Shown one piece after another: positions 7,849-16,630 of a DNA stretch of 64,000 nt. Below the pieces are notes generated by a model. It had not been told where the DNA came from. It did no database searches and worked only from the letters and a program-made list of their open reading frames with translations. How positions within the stretch are numbered: position 1 is the stretch's first letter; the number at the start of each line of letters is the position of its first letter. The stretch lies in NCBI RefSeq assembly GCF_019645875.1, contig NZ_CP081000.1:5764417-5828416 (forward strand). The letters are read 5' to 3'. Position numbers and translations under genes: made by a program. The DNA is from Mycolicibacterium senegalense (GTDB lineage: Bacteria > Actinomycetota > Actinomycetes > Mycobacteriales > Mycobacteriaceae).

Positions 7849-8918
7849 GAACCGATCCCGCCGAGAATCGGCTGCGACTCGATGATGCCCTCGTCGCTGG
7901 GCGCGAGCCCCTCGCCGAACACCCGGACCTGCTGGCGTTCACGCAGCGTGAAGTGCGCCTGGCTGGGCGCGTCGTAGCCGAAGCGGCGCTGGGCCTCACG
8001 CGGTGTCGTCGTCACCGCGTTCTTGGGCGGGACCGACAACAGGACGCGCGCGCCGATGGGCAAGGTCGCCGGAGACAGCAAGCGAAGCAGAATCAGCTGG
8101 AGCCGCTTGCTCATGGCGATGAGGGTGAAGGAGGCGCTCAGCGGCGGCACCACCAACGCATCGAGCACCCGGGAAGTGCTGAGACCGGCCATCTTTCGCA
8201 TCCAGCGCGGCATCGTCGCCAGGGTGCCGCGACGCAGGAACGCGGTGATGACCGCGGTGGCGGGCCGCAGCAGAAGCGGCATCTCGGGCAGCATCACCTC
8301 GGCCCCCAGCAGGTGGCGCATCGCTTGGCGGGCGATGTCGGAGCCGATCAGCTGAGGCCGCATCTGCTCGAAGTATTCGCGAATGCCTTCGCGGGTCAAG
8401 GGAACGTCGGACGGGTCGCAGGTCTGCAGCTCGGCGGCGATCGCGCATTCCCGCCAGTACTGCAACTCCTCTTCGGGTGACAGCCGGCCGGGCCCGTATT
8501 TCTCGTAGGCCACCAGGATGGAATGCCACGCGGTCAGGTGGATCCACAGCTGCGAAGCGGGATCGTTGGCGTCGTAGGTCTTTCCGGTGACCGGGTCGGT
8601 GCCGATGGCCTTGGAGTGGATCTTGACCAGGACATCGGCGGCCTTGGCGGTGGAGCGGCTGTCATCGAACGCCACCATCGCGAAGTACCGCAGCGTCCGA
8701 TCGTACCGGGTGCGCGGGCGTGAGTAGATCTCGTGGGTCTTGTCGACCGCTGCGACCAGCGCCGGGTCGAGTTCTTCGATTACGACGGCACGTTGGAAGC
8801 CGATCGACAACGAGGTGGGATAGCTCCACACCTTCCAGGTCACCGAATCGGGCCCGAAGAACCCGTAGTCCTCCCCCGGTTCCGTTGCGGGCAACGTCAG
8901 CCAGTCGCGAATCGTCAT
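7845..8918 (-). CDS. MpaB/DUF2236-family oxygenase
   Basis: 357 residues from this start. The core shows the DUF2236/MpaB pattern: RTLRYFAMVAF, a helix with LWIHLTAWHSILVAYEKYG, and a hydrophobic C-terminal half. This family includes the ER-bound mycophenolate oxygenase MpaB and distant relatives of the rubber oxygenase Lcp; substrates of mycobacterial members are unknown. I placed the start at the ATG 8916-8918, preceded by GGGGGAG; the ATG four codons upstream (8930) is also possible. It is first in an operon with a small membrane protein and a TetR repressor. Confidence 0.82.
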   Translation of the reverse strand: MTIRDWLTLPATEPGEDYGFFGPDSVTWKVWSYPTSLSIGFQRAVVIEELDPALVAAVDKTHEIYSRPRTRYDRTLRYFAMVAFDDSRSTAKAADVLVKIHSKAIGTDPVTGKTYDANDPASQLWIHLTAWHSILVAYEKYGPGRLSPEEELQYWRECAIAAELQTCDPSDVPLTREGIREYFEQMRPQLIGSDIARQAMRHLLGAEVMLPEMPLLLRPATAVITAFLRRGTLATMPRWMRKMAGLSTSRVLDALVVPPLSASFTLIAMSKRLQLILLRLLSPATLPIGARVLLSVPPKNAVTTTPREAQRRFGYDAPSQAHFTLRERQQVRVFGEGLAPSDEGIIESQPILGGIGS

Positions 8919-8933
8919 GGTCTCCCCCATTTC

Positions 8934-8966
8934 CTACACGGTGTAGAAAAAAGCTACGGCGTGTAG
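8934..8966 (-). promoter_or_regulatory. Paired palindromic operator upstream of the oxygenase operon
   Basis: CTACAC-G-GTGTAG at 8934-8946 is a perfect 13-bp palindrome. A second, imperfect copy, CTACGGCGTGTAG, lies at 8954-8966, with centres 20 bp apart (about two helical turns). The position just before the oxygenase start and the TetR gene in the same operon point to the TetR binding site. Confidence 0.75.
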
Positions 8967-9016
8967 GAAGTGCGGTCAAGACCCGACTTCGGCGGAGGCC
9001 GAACCGGACACCGGCC

Positions 9017-9577
9017 TCAGATCGCAGTGATGGCTTTGAGCTCTACGAATGCCGCGTCGATGAGGTCGGCCAGATCGGCTCCATCGGACGCCGAGATCCA
9101 TTGCCCGAAAGCCACTTTGAATACCGCGACGCCGGCCTGGGCGGCCAGGCCGGCCGCGGGCTCCGCGACGCCGCGGCTGCGCAGCACCTCGGCTGTGGCG
9201 GTCGCGAGCCCGGCAAGCTTGGCCAACTCACGCTCCTGCAAACCTGGATTGGCGTCGATCACCGCCTGCCGCCGGCGGGCGTGGTCCCACCGTTCGGCGA
9301 AGATCGCCGTGACCGCCCCCAGCCCCGCCCTGACCATCTCCAGTGCAGACGACTCCGGCGCGTCGGCGATCGCAGCCACGAGGGTGTCCCGCAACAGGTG
9401 TTCACCCCAGAACAGGACCTCGCGCTTGTCGGCGAAGTGGCGGAAGTAGGTGCGCTCGGTGAGCCCGGCTCGCGCCGCGATCTCAGCGACGGCGGTCCGC
9501 TCGAAGCCCTGCTCCCCGAAGAGGTCGAGCGCGGCCTCTTCCAGCCGGCCGCGGGCATTGGGTTCCCATCGCGCCAC
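9017..9577 (-). CDS. TetR-family regulator, divergent from an SDR gene
   Basis: 186 residues; N-terminal helix-turn-helix (about 10-55, core VAEIAARAGLTERTYFRHF) and a helical ligand domain. The YFRHFADKREVLFWG stretch is typical of the TetR subgroup with a C-terminal TetR_C_33-like domain. The GTG start at 9575-9577 follows TAGAAT by exactly 6 nt, predicting a leaderless mRNA. It is divergent from the Rossmann-fold gene and separated from it by two 19-bp palindromic sites that it probably binds. Confidence 0.85.
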   Translation of the reverse strand: MARWEPNARGRLEEAALDLFGEQGFERTAVAEIAARAGLTERTYFRHFADKREVLFWGEHLLRDTLVAAIADAPESSALEMVRAGLGAVTAIFAERWDHARRRQAVIDANPGLQERELAKLAGLATATAEVLRSRGVAEPAAGLAAQAGVAVFKVAFGQWISASDGADLADLIDAAFVELKAITAI

Positions 9578-9583
9578 CCCGTG

Positions 9584-9589
9584 ATTCTA
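9584..9589 (-). promoter_or_regulatory. -10 element (TAGAAT) for the leaderless TetR gene
   Basis: On the minus strand TAGAAT is followed by CACGGG and then the GTG start. It directly abuts the first operator palindrome at 9593, so repressor binding would block this promoter. Confidence 0.55.
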
Positions 9590-9592
9590 TGT

Positions 9593-9645
9593 GATGACAG
9601 TTACTGACATCGCGCGTATCGTCGTCAATGACAGCAACTGACATC
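9593..9645. promoter_or_regulatory. Two 19-bp operator copies between TetR and the SDR gene
   Basis: GATGACAGTTACTGACATC (9593-9611) is palindromic except at positions 5, 10 and 15. AATGACAGCAACTGACATC (9627-9645) is a second copy differing at two positions. Centres are 34 bp apart. The second copy ends 18 nt before the SDR start, so the sites could control both divergent genes. Confidence 0.8.
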
Positions 9646-9663
9646 ACTGTGGAGGTTCTTCCC

Positions 9664-10542
9664 ATGCGGATATTCGTCACCGGCGCATCCGGCTTCATCG
9701 GCTCGGCCGTCGTACCCGAACTCCTCGAGGCCGGCCACGAAGTTCTCGGCCTGGCCAGATCCGACGCATCGGCGGCGGCGCTGAGAGCCACCGGCGCCGA
9801 CGTGCACCGCGGCGACCTCGATGATCCGGACAGCCTCCGGTCCGGCGCGCAGGTCACTGACGGGGTCATCCACCTGGCCTTCGTGCACGACTTCAACGAC
9901 TTCGCCGCCGCAAGCGATACCGACCGCCGCGCGATCGAGGCCCTCGGCCAGACACTCGCCGGGTCAGGCCGCCCACTGGTCGTGGCGTCGGGCACCACCG
10001 GCATCCGGCTGGGAGAGGTCTCGACCGAGGACGACGCGGTGACACCCGGCTCGCCGCGCGTCTCCGAGACGACGGCCTTGGCTTTCGCCGACCGCGGCGT
10101 GCGCTCATCCGTCGTGCGGTTGCCACCCTCGGTACACGGGCCGGGCGACCACGGATTCGTCCCGCGGCTCATCGAGATCGCCCGGGAAAAGGGCGAATCG
10201 GGCTATCCCGGCGACGGCGCCAACCGCTGGCCGGCCGTGCATCGGCTCGACGCCGCGCGACTGATCCGACTGGCCGTCGAATCCGCGCCCGCCGGCTCGC
10301 GACTGCACGCGGTCACCGAGGAGGGCACGCCGGTCCGCGACATCGCCGACATCATCGGCAAGCAGTTGCAGCTGCCCGTCACCGGCGTCGCCGCAGACGC
10401 CGTCATGGAGCATTTCGGATGGCTCGGAGCATTCTTCTCGCTCGACGCTCCGGCGTCGAGCGCGCGTACCAGAGAACAGTTCGACTGGAAGCCGACCCAG
10501 ATCGGACTGCTCGACGACCTCGCGCTCGGCCACTACTTCTGA
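9664..10542 (+). CDS. NAD(P)-binding SDR/epimerase-like oxidoreductase
   Basis: 292 residues with an N-terminal Rossmann fold (GASGFIGSAVV, the TGxxGxxG pattern of extended/atypical SDRs). A conserved VVRLPPSVHGPGDHG segment lies mid-protein. The substrate is unknown. The start at 9664 is supported by GGAGG at 9651-9655; an upstream ATG at 9628 lies inside the operator and lacks a ribosome-binding site. TetR control from the divergent gene suggests induction by a small molecule. Confidence 0.85.
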   Translation: MRIFVTGASGFIGSAVVPELLEAGHEVLGLARSDASAAALRATGADVHRGDLDDPDSLRSGAQVTDGVIHLAFVHDFNDFAAASDTDRRAIEALGQTLAGSGRPLVVASGTTGIRLGEVSTEDDAVTPGSPRVSETTALAFADRGVRSSVVRLPPSVHGPGDHGFVPRLIEIAREKGESGYPGDGANRWPAVHRLDAARLIRLAVESAPAGSRLHAVTEEGTPVRDIADIIGKQLQLPVTGVAADAVMEHFGWLGAFFSLDAPASSARTREQFDWKPTQIGLLDDLALGHYF

Positions 10543-10634
10543 GCACCTAGGGCCTGGCCTGGACGTTCGGCGTCGAGGGAGGGGGCGCACGGTACCCTCG
10601 TCACGATGTCCCCCGAGGCTTGGAGCTGCGCTAG

Positions 10635-11399
10635 ATGGTGTTCGACGCCGTAGGTAACCCCCAGACGATTCTGCTGCTCGGCGGCACTTCAGAGATCGGG
10701 CTGGCGATCTGTGAGCGCTATCTGCGCGACGCGTCGGCCCGCATCGTGCTGGCCGCCCTGCCCGGCGATCCGGGCCGCGACGACGCGGTGGCCCAGCTGC
10801 GCAAGGCCGGTGCCAGTTCGGTGGAGGTCATCGACTTCGACGCCGTCGACACGGCGAGCCACCCCGACGTGATCGACAAGGCGTTCGCCTCCGGCGACGT
10901 GGACGTCGCGATCGTCGCGTTCGGCCTGCTCGGCGATGCCGAAGAACTGTGGCAGAACCAGCGCAAAGCCGTGCAGATCGCCGAAATCAACTACACCGCA
11001 GCCGTTTCCGTCGGTGTGCTGGTCGGCGAGAAGATGCGGGCGCAAGGCTACGGCCAGATCATCGCGATGAGCTCGGCCGCGGGCGAGCGGGTGCGCCGGT
11101 CCAACTTCGTCTACGGCTCCACCAAGGCCGGGCTCGACGGGTTCTACCTCGGGCTCGGCGAGGCCCTGCGCGAATTCGGCGTGAAGGTGCTGGTGATCCG
11201 GCCCGGACAGGTACGCACCCGGATGAGCGCGCACGTCAAGGAAGCCCCCCTGACCGTCGACAAGGAATACGTCGCCGAACTGGCCGTCACGGCATCGGCC
11301 AAAGGCAAGGAGCTGGTCTGGGCGCCGGGTGCGTTCCGCTACGTGATGATGGTTCTGCGGCACATCCCGCGGCCCATCTTCCGCAAGCTTCCTATCTGA
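10635..11399 (+). CDS. dprE2: Decaprenylphospho-2-keto-erythro-pentose reductase DprE2
   Basis: 254 residues, short-chain dehydrogenase. NAD(H) loop GGTSEIG at 15-21, catalytic Tyr160 and Lys164 (YGSTK), and the SAAGERV segment with the catalytic serine. It completes DPA synthesis by reducing the keto product of DprE1. The stop overlaps the aftA start (TGATG). A TACCCT hexamer at 10593-10598 may be its own -10, plausible because the gene is separated from dprE1 here and needs independent expression. Confidence 0.97.
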   Translation: MVFDAVGNPQTILLLGGTSEIGLAICERYLRDASARIVLAALPGDPGRDDAVAQLRKAGASSVEVIDFDAVDTASHPDVIDKAFASGDVDVAIVAFGLLGDAEELWQNQRKAVQIAEINYTAAVSVGVLVGEKMRAQGYGQIIAMSSAAGERVRRSNFVYGSTKAGLDGFYLGLGEALREFGVKVLVIRPGQVRTRMSAHVKEAPLTVDKEYVAELAVTASAKGKELVWAPGAFRYVMMVLRHIPRPIFRKLPI

Positions 11400-13294
11400 T
11401 GCAGACGCGTCCGGCCAGGGTCATCGGACACATGGTGATCGCCGTGATGCTCGCCTCGGCGGTCGCCGGGGTGTCGATCGCCGCGATCGCCCAGGTCCAA
11501 TGGCCGGCCTACAACACCTCCAACCAGCTGCACGCGCTCACCACGGTGGGCCAGGTCGGCGCCCTGGCGGGCATCTTCGCCGCGGGCCTGATCTGGCGCC
11601 GGGGCCGGCGCACACTGGCCCGGCTGGCCGCACTGATCTTCCTGTCGGCGTTCTCGGTGGTCACCCTGGCGATGCCGTTGGGCGCCACCAAGCTGTACCT
11701 GTTCGGGGTGTCGGTCGACCAGCAGTTCCGTACCGAATACCTGACCCGGCTGGCTGATGCCCCCGGCCTGCACGACATGACCTACTTCGGGCTGCCGCCG
11801 TACTACCCGGCCGGCTGGTTCTGGATGGGCGGGCGGATCGCCGCCGCCACCGGCACCCCGGCCTGGGAAATGTTCAAGCCCTGGTCGATCGTCTCGATCA
11901 CCATCGCCGTCGCACTCGCATTCGTGTTGTGGGCGACCATGATTCGCTTCGAGTACGCGCTGATCGTCACGACCGCGAGCACCGCGGTCATGCTGGCCTA
12001 CTCCTCCACCGAGCCCTACGCCGCGATCATCACCGTGCTGCTGCCGCCGGTGTTCGTGCTGGCCTGGTCGGGCCTGAGGGGCAAAACGCGCCCCGGCGAG
12101 CCGGGAGTCGAGCACAGTGGCGGGTGGGCCGCCGTCATCGGTGTCGGCATCTTCCTCGGCTTCGCCGCCCTGTTCTACACCCTGCTGCTCGCCTACTGCG
12201 CGTTCACGCTGGCGCTGATGGCGCTGGTGCTGGCCGTTGCCCGCCGCAGCATCGACCCGCTGCTGCGCCTGGCCGTCATCGCCGTCATCTCCGGCGCCCT
12301 CGCCCTGATCACCTGGGGCCCCTACCTGCTGGCGGCGTTGCGCGGAACACCGGCCGAGAAGGGCACCGCCCAGCACTACCTGCCCGACGCGGGCGCCCAG
12401 CTGACCTTCCCGATGCTGAGCTTCACGCTGCTCGGCGCGCTGTGCATGCTCGGCACCCTGTGGCTGGTGGTCCGGGCCCGCACCTCCACGCGGGCCGGGG
12501 CGCTGGCCATCGCGGTGCTCGCCGTCTACGCCTGGTCGCTGCTGTCGATGCTGACCACACTGGCCGGCACCACGCTGCTGTCCTTCCGGCTGCAACCCAC
12601 CCTGACCGTGCTGCTCACCACCGCGGGCGCGTTCGGGTTCATCGAGGCGACGCAGGCGATCGCCCGGCGCTATCAGCCCGAGACCCGGCGTCGCGTGGTC
12701 GCGGCGGCCGCGGCCGTCGGGTCCATCGGCGCCGTGACGTTCAGCCAGGACATCCCTGACGTGCTGCGCCCCGACATCAACGTGGCCTACACCGACACCG
12801 ACGGCACCGGGCAGCGCGCCGACCGGCGGCCACCGGGCGCCGAACGCTACTACCGCGAGATCGACGCCAAGATCGCCGAGGTCACCGGGGTGCCCCGCAA
12901 CCAGACCGTGGTGTTGACCGCCGACTACAGCTTCCTGTCGTTCTATCCCTATTACGGCTTCCAGGGACTGACGTCGCACTACGCCAATCCGCTGGCCGAG
13001 TTCGACAAACGCGCCAAGGCCATCGAAGGCTGGGCCACCATGAGCAAGCCCGACGAGTTCGTGAAGGCGCTTGACGAAATGCCCTGGAAAGCGCCGACGG
13101 TGTTCCTGATGCGTCACGGCGCGAACGACACCTACACGCTGCGCCTGGCCTCCGACGTCTACCCCAACCAGCCGAACGTGCGCCGCTACCACGTGGCGCT
13201 CGACGCGGCGCTGTTCAAAGATCCACGTTTCGAGGTGACCGACATCGGACCGTTCGTCCTGGCGATCAGAAAGCCAACTCCCGATGGCCATTAA
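11399..13294 (+). CDS. aftA: Galactan 5-O-arabinofuranosyltransferase AftA
   Basis: 631 residues, GT-C fold (GT85) with about a dozen predicted membrane helices and a soluble C-terminal periplasmic domain. It adds the first arabinofuranose from decaprenyl-phospho-arabinose to the galactan chain, priming arabinan. The ATG overlaps the dprE2 stop by one base, which fixes the start over a much longer upstream open frame. The 3' end overlaps embC by 11 bp. Confidence 0.96.
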   Translation: MQTRPARVIGHMVIAVMLASAVAGVSIAAIAQVQWPAYNTSNQLHALTTVGQVGALAGIFAAGLIWRRGRRTLARLAALIFLSAFSVVTLAMPLGATKLYLFGVSVDQQFRTEYLTRLADAPGLHDMTYFGLPPYYPAGWFWMGGRIAAATGTPAWEMFKPWSIVSITIAVALAFVLWATMIRFEYALIVTTASTAVMLAYSSTEPYAAIITVLLPPVFVLAWSGLRGKTRPGEPGVEHSGGWAAVIGVGIFLGFAALFYTLLLAYCAFTLALMALVLAVARRSIDPLLRLAVIAVISGALALITWGPYLLAALRGTPAEKGTAQHYLPDAGAQLTFPMLSFTLLGALCMLGTLWLVVRARTSTRAGALAIAVLAVYAWSLLSMLTTLAGTTLLSFRLQPTLTVLLTTAGAFGFIEATQAIARRYQPETRRRVVAAAAAVGSIGAVTFSQDIPDVLRPDINVAYTDTDGTGQRADRRPPGAERYYREIDAKIAEVTGVPRNQTVVLTADYSFLSFYPYYGFQGLTSHYANPLAEFDKRAKAIEGWATMSKPDEFVKALDEMPWKAPTVFLMRHGANDTYTLRLASDVYPNQPNVRRYHVALDAALFKDPRFEVTDIGPFVLAIRKPTPDGH

Positions 13295-16200
13295 TTCCGG
13301 CGCTGATACGCCGATAACATCAGAGCCCGTGACGGGACCGCAGGGGACCGCCGGCAGCAATCACCGGACGGTGCGGCTCATCGCGATCGTCGCCGGTCTG
13401 CTCGGCGTGCTGATGGCGGTGGCGACACCGCTGCTACCGGTCAAGCAGACCACTGCCCAGCTGAACTGGCCGCAGGACGGCACCTGGCAGAGCATCAACG
13501 CCCCGCTGATCGGGTACGTCGCGACCGACCTGACCATCAGCGTGCCGTGCCAGGCGGCCGCCGGGCTGGCCGGGCCGGAGAACCGGGGCCGCACGGTCCT
13601 GCTGTCCACGGTCCCCAAGCAGGCACCCAAAGCCGTCGACCGCGGCCTGCTGATCGAACGGGTCAACGACGACCTACTGGTCATCGTCCGCAACACCCCG
13701 GTGGTCAGCGCACCGCTGGATGCGGTGCTCAGCCCCGCGTGCCAGACCCTCACGTTCACCGCGCACGCGGACAAGGTGACCGGCGAATTCGTCGGTCTCA
13801 CCCAGCGTGACGCCAGTGCCACCGCCGACCACCCCGACGCGCCCCTGCGCGGCGAACGCGGCGGCTACGACTTCCGGCCGCAGATCGTCGGCGTCTTCAC
13901 CGATCTGTCCGGGCCCGCACCCGAGGGCCTGAAGTTCTCGGCCACCATCGACTCCCGCTACAGCAGCGCCCCGACGCTTCTCAAGATGCTGGCCATGATC
14001 ATCGGCGTCGCGATGACCGTGATCGCGTTGGGTGCGCTGCACCGCCTCGACACCGCCGACGGTGTCCGGCACCGGCGCTTCCTGCCACCCCGCTGGTGGT
14101 CGATGACACCGCTGGACGGGCTGGTCACCGCGGTGCTGGTGTGGTGGCACTTCGTCGGCGCCAACACCTCCGACGACGGGTACATCCTGACCATGGCCCG
14201 GGTGTCCGAGCATGCGGGCTACATGGCCAACTACTACCGCTGGTTCGGCACCCCCGAAGCGCCGTTCGGTTGGTACTACGACCTGCTGGCGTTGTGGGCC
14301 CACGTCTCCACCAACAGCGTCTGGATGCGGCTACCCACCCTGCTGATGGCGCTGGCCTGCTGGTGGGTGATCAGCCGGGAAGTGCTGCCGCGACTCGGTC
14401 GCGCCGTCAAGACCAACCGCGCCGCGGCCTGGACCGCCGCCGGCATGTTCCTGGCGTTCTGGCTGCCGCTCAACAACGGCCTACGCCCCGAACCGATCAT
14501 CGCCCTCGGCATCCTGCTGACCTGGTGTTCGGTGGAACGCGGGGTGGCCACCAACCGGATGCTGCCGGTGGCCGTCGCGATCATCATCGGCGCGCTGACC
14601 CTGTTCTCCGGCCCCACCGGCATCGCCGCCATCGGCGCCCTGCTGGTGGCCGTGGGACCGCTGAAAACCATTGTGGCCCGGCATACTTCACGCTTCGGGC
14701 ATCTGCCGCTGCTGGCCCCGATCCTGGCCGCCTGCACCGTGACGATCATCCTGATCTTCCGCGACCAGACCCTGGCCGGTGAGCTGCAGGCCAGCACCTT
14801 CAAATCCGCCGTCGGCCCCAGCCTGGCCTGGTTCGACGAGCACATCCGCTACTCGCGGCTGTTCACCAGCAGCCCCGATGGTTCGGTGGCGCGCCGCTTC
14901 GCGGTGCTGACCCTGCTGGTGGCGCTGGCGGTCTCGGTGGCGATGACGCTGCGCAAGGGCCGCATCCCCGGCACCGCCGCCGGTCCGAGCCGGCGCATCA
15001 TCGGCATCACGATCATCTCGTTCCTGGCGATGATGTTCACCCCGACCAAGTGGACCCACCACTTCGGCGTGTTCGCCGGGCTGGCCGGGTCCCTCGGCGC
15101 CCTGGCCGCGGTCGCGGTGACCGCCGCGGCGATGAAGTCCCGGCGCAACCGCTCGATGTTCGCCGCGCTGGTGCTGTTCGTCATGGCGCTGTCGTTCGCG
15201 ACGGTCAACGGCTGGTGGTACGTCTCCAACTTCGGTGTGCCGTGGTCGAACTCGTTCCCCGAGTGGCACTTCGGGTTCACCACCATGCTGCTCGGCCTCT
15301 CGGTGCTGGCCCTGCTGCTGGCAGCCTGGTTCCACTTCACCGACCGCGACCGGTCCCCGGTCGGGCCGCCGCGCCGCTGGCAGCGGATCGCGCAGTCGCC
15401 GCTGGCGATCGCCGCGTGGCTTCTCGTGACGTTCGAGGTGGTCTCGCTGACCCTGGCGATGACGGCCCAGTACCCGGCCTGGTCGGTCGGACGCTCCAAC
15501 CTCGAGGCGCTGACCGGCAAGACCTGCGGGCTGGCCAACGACGTGATGGTCGAAGAGAACGCGAACGCCGGCATCCTGTCGCCGATCAGCGAACCCCCCG
15601 GGCAGGCGCTCGGCGCCGTCACCTCGCAGGGATTCGGCCCCAACGGCATCCCCTCGGACGTCTCCGCCGACCCGGTGATGGAACAGCCCGGTGCGGGCAA
15701 CTTCGCCGACACCGACTCCGGCACCGTCACCGGCAGCGAAGTGGGTACCGAAGGCGGCACCACCGCCGCCGCCGGCATCAACGGCTCCCGGGCTCGGCTG
15801 CCCTACGGCCTCGACCCGGCCACCACCCCGGTGCTCGGCAGCTGGCGGGCCGGTACCCAGCAGCCGGCCACCATGCGCTCGGCCTGGTACCGGCTGCCAG
15901 ACCGCGACAAGGCCGGCCCGTTGCTGGTCGTCTCCGCCGCGGGCCGCTTCGATCCGGGCGAGGTCGTGGTGCAGTGGGCCACCGACGCGCAGGCCGCGGC
16001 GAACAAGCCCGGCGGCGGAGTCGGATTCGCCGACGTGGGCGCCGCCCCGGCCTGGCGCAACCTGCGGGCCCCGATGGCCGCCATCCCACGCGAGGCCACC
16101 CAGATCCGCTTGGTCGCCTCCGACGACGACCTGGCGCCGCAGCACTGGATCGCGGTGACCCCGCCGCGCATCCCGCAACTGCGCACCCTGCAGGACGTGG

Positions 16201-16562
16201 TCGGATCACAGGACCCGGTGCTGCTGGACTGGCTCGTGGGGCTGGCGTTCCCGTGCCAGCGACCCTTCGCCCACCAGTACGGCGTCACCGAGGTACCCAA
16301 GTGGCGGATCCTGCCGGACCGCTTCGGCGCCGAGGCCAACTCGCCGGTGATGGACTACCTCGGCGGTGGCCCGCTGGGCATCTCCGAACTGCTGCTGCGG
16401 CCGTCGAGCGTGCCCACGTACCTGAAGGACGACTGGTTCCGGGATTGGGGCTCGCTGCAACGGCTCACCCCCTGGTACCCCGACGCCACCACGGCCCGCC
16501 TGGACCTGGGCACCGCGATCCGCGGCGGACTGTGGAGCCCGGCCCCACTACGACACAGCTAG
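13284..16562 (+). CDS. embC: Arabinosyltransferase EmbC (LAM arabinan)
   Basis: 1092 residues, GT53, with an N-terminal helix (ending PLLPVKQTTAQLNWPQ), a periplasmic module, a multi-helix GT-C core and a C-terminal carbohydrate-binding domain. EmbC elongates the arabinan of lipoarabinomannan. The catalytic-loop acids are Asp297-Asp298 (SDDGYILTMARV). The ATG at 13284 gives a length close to M. tuberculosis EmbC (1094); a GTG at 13329 is an alternative. It overlaps aftA by 11 bp and is followed by a 68-bp gap before embA. Confidence 0.97.
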   Translation: MAINSGADTPITSEPVTGPQGTAGSNHRTVRLIAIVAGLLGVLMAVATPLLPVKQTTAQLNWPQDGTWQSINAPLIGYVATDLTISVPCQAAAGLAGPENRGRTVLLSTVPKQAPKAVDRGLLIERVNDDLLVIVRNTPVVSAPLDAVLSPACQTLTFTAHADKVTGEFVGLTQRDASATADHPDAPLRGERGGYDFRPQIVGVFTDLSGPAPEGLKFSATIDSRYSSAPTLLKMLAMIIGVAMTVIALGALHRLDTADGVRHRRFLPPRWWSMTPLDGLVTAVLVWWHFVGANTSDDGYILTMARVSEHAGYMANYYRWFGTPEAPFGWYYDLLALWAHVSTNSVWMRLPTLLMALACWWVISREVLPRLGRAVKTNRAAAWTAAGMFLAFWLPLNNGLRPEPIIALGILLTWCSVERGVATNRMLPVAVAIIIGALTLFSGPTGIAAIGALLVAVGPLKTIVARHTSRFGHLPLLAPILAACTVTIILIFRDQTLAGELQASTFKSAVGPSLAWFDEHIRYSRLFTSSPDGSVARRFAVLTLLVALAVSVAMTLRKGRIPGTAAGPSRRIIGITIISFLAMMFTPTKWTHHFGVFAGLAGSLGALAAVAVTAAAMKSRRNRSMFAALVLFVMALSFATVNGWWYVSNFGVPWSNSFPEWHFGFTTMLLGLSVLALLLAAWFHFTDRDRSPVGPPRRWQRIAQSPLAIAAWLLVTFEVVSLTLAMTAQYPAWSVGRSNLEALTGKTCGLANDVMVEENANAGILSPISEPPGQALGAVTSQGFGPNGIPSDVSADPVMEQPGAGNFADTDSGTVTGSEVGTEGGTTAAAGINGSRARLPYGLDPATTPVLGSWRAGTQQPATMRSAWYRLPDRDKAGPLLVVSAAGRFDPGEVVVQWATDAQAAANKPGGGVGFADVGAAPAWRNLRAPMAAIPREATQIRLVASDDDLAPQHWIAVTPPRIPQLRTLQDVVGSQDPVLLDWLVGLAFPCQRPFAHQYGVTEVPKWRILPDRFGAEANSPVMDYLGGGPLGISELLLRPSSVPTYLKDDWFRDWGSLQRLTPWYPDATTARLDLGTAIRGGLWSPAPLRHS

Positions 16563-16616
16563 GACACAGCTCCTGAGCACGCGGCAGGGCGGACCGGGCC
16601 TCACATACGGGTCGCA

Positions 16617-16622
16617 TAACAT
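16617..16622 (+). promoter_or_regulatory. embA promoter -10 (TAACAT)
   Basis: TAACAT sits 8 nt before the embA GTG (16631) in the 68-bp embC-embA gap and lacks an accompanying ribosome-binding site. In M. tuberculosis the equivalent interval carries promoter mutations associated with ethambutol resistance, which supports a promoter here. Confidence 0.55.
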
Positions 16623-16630
16623 CGAGCCTC

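Noticed and set aside
10949..11398. Extension of the aftA frame into dprE2
   Set aside because: The upstream part is out of frame with and inside dprE2, and the TGATG junction gives a natural start.
11339..13360. A 673-codon minus-strand open frame opposite aftA
   Set aside because: Antisense artefact of GC-rich codon bias; composition dominated by Arg, Gly, Gln and His.
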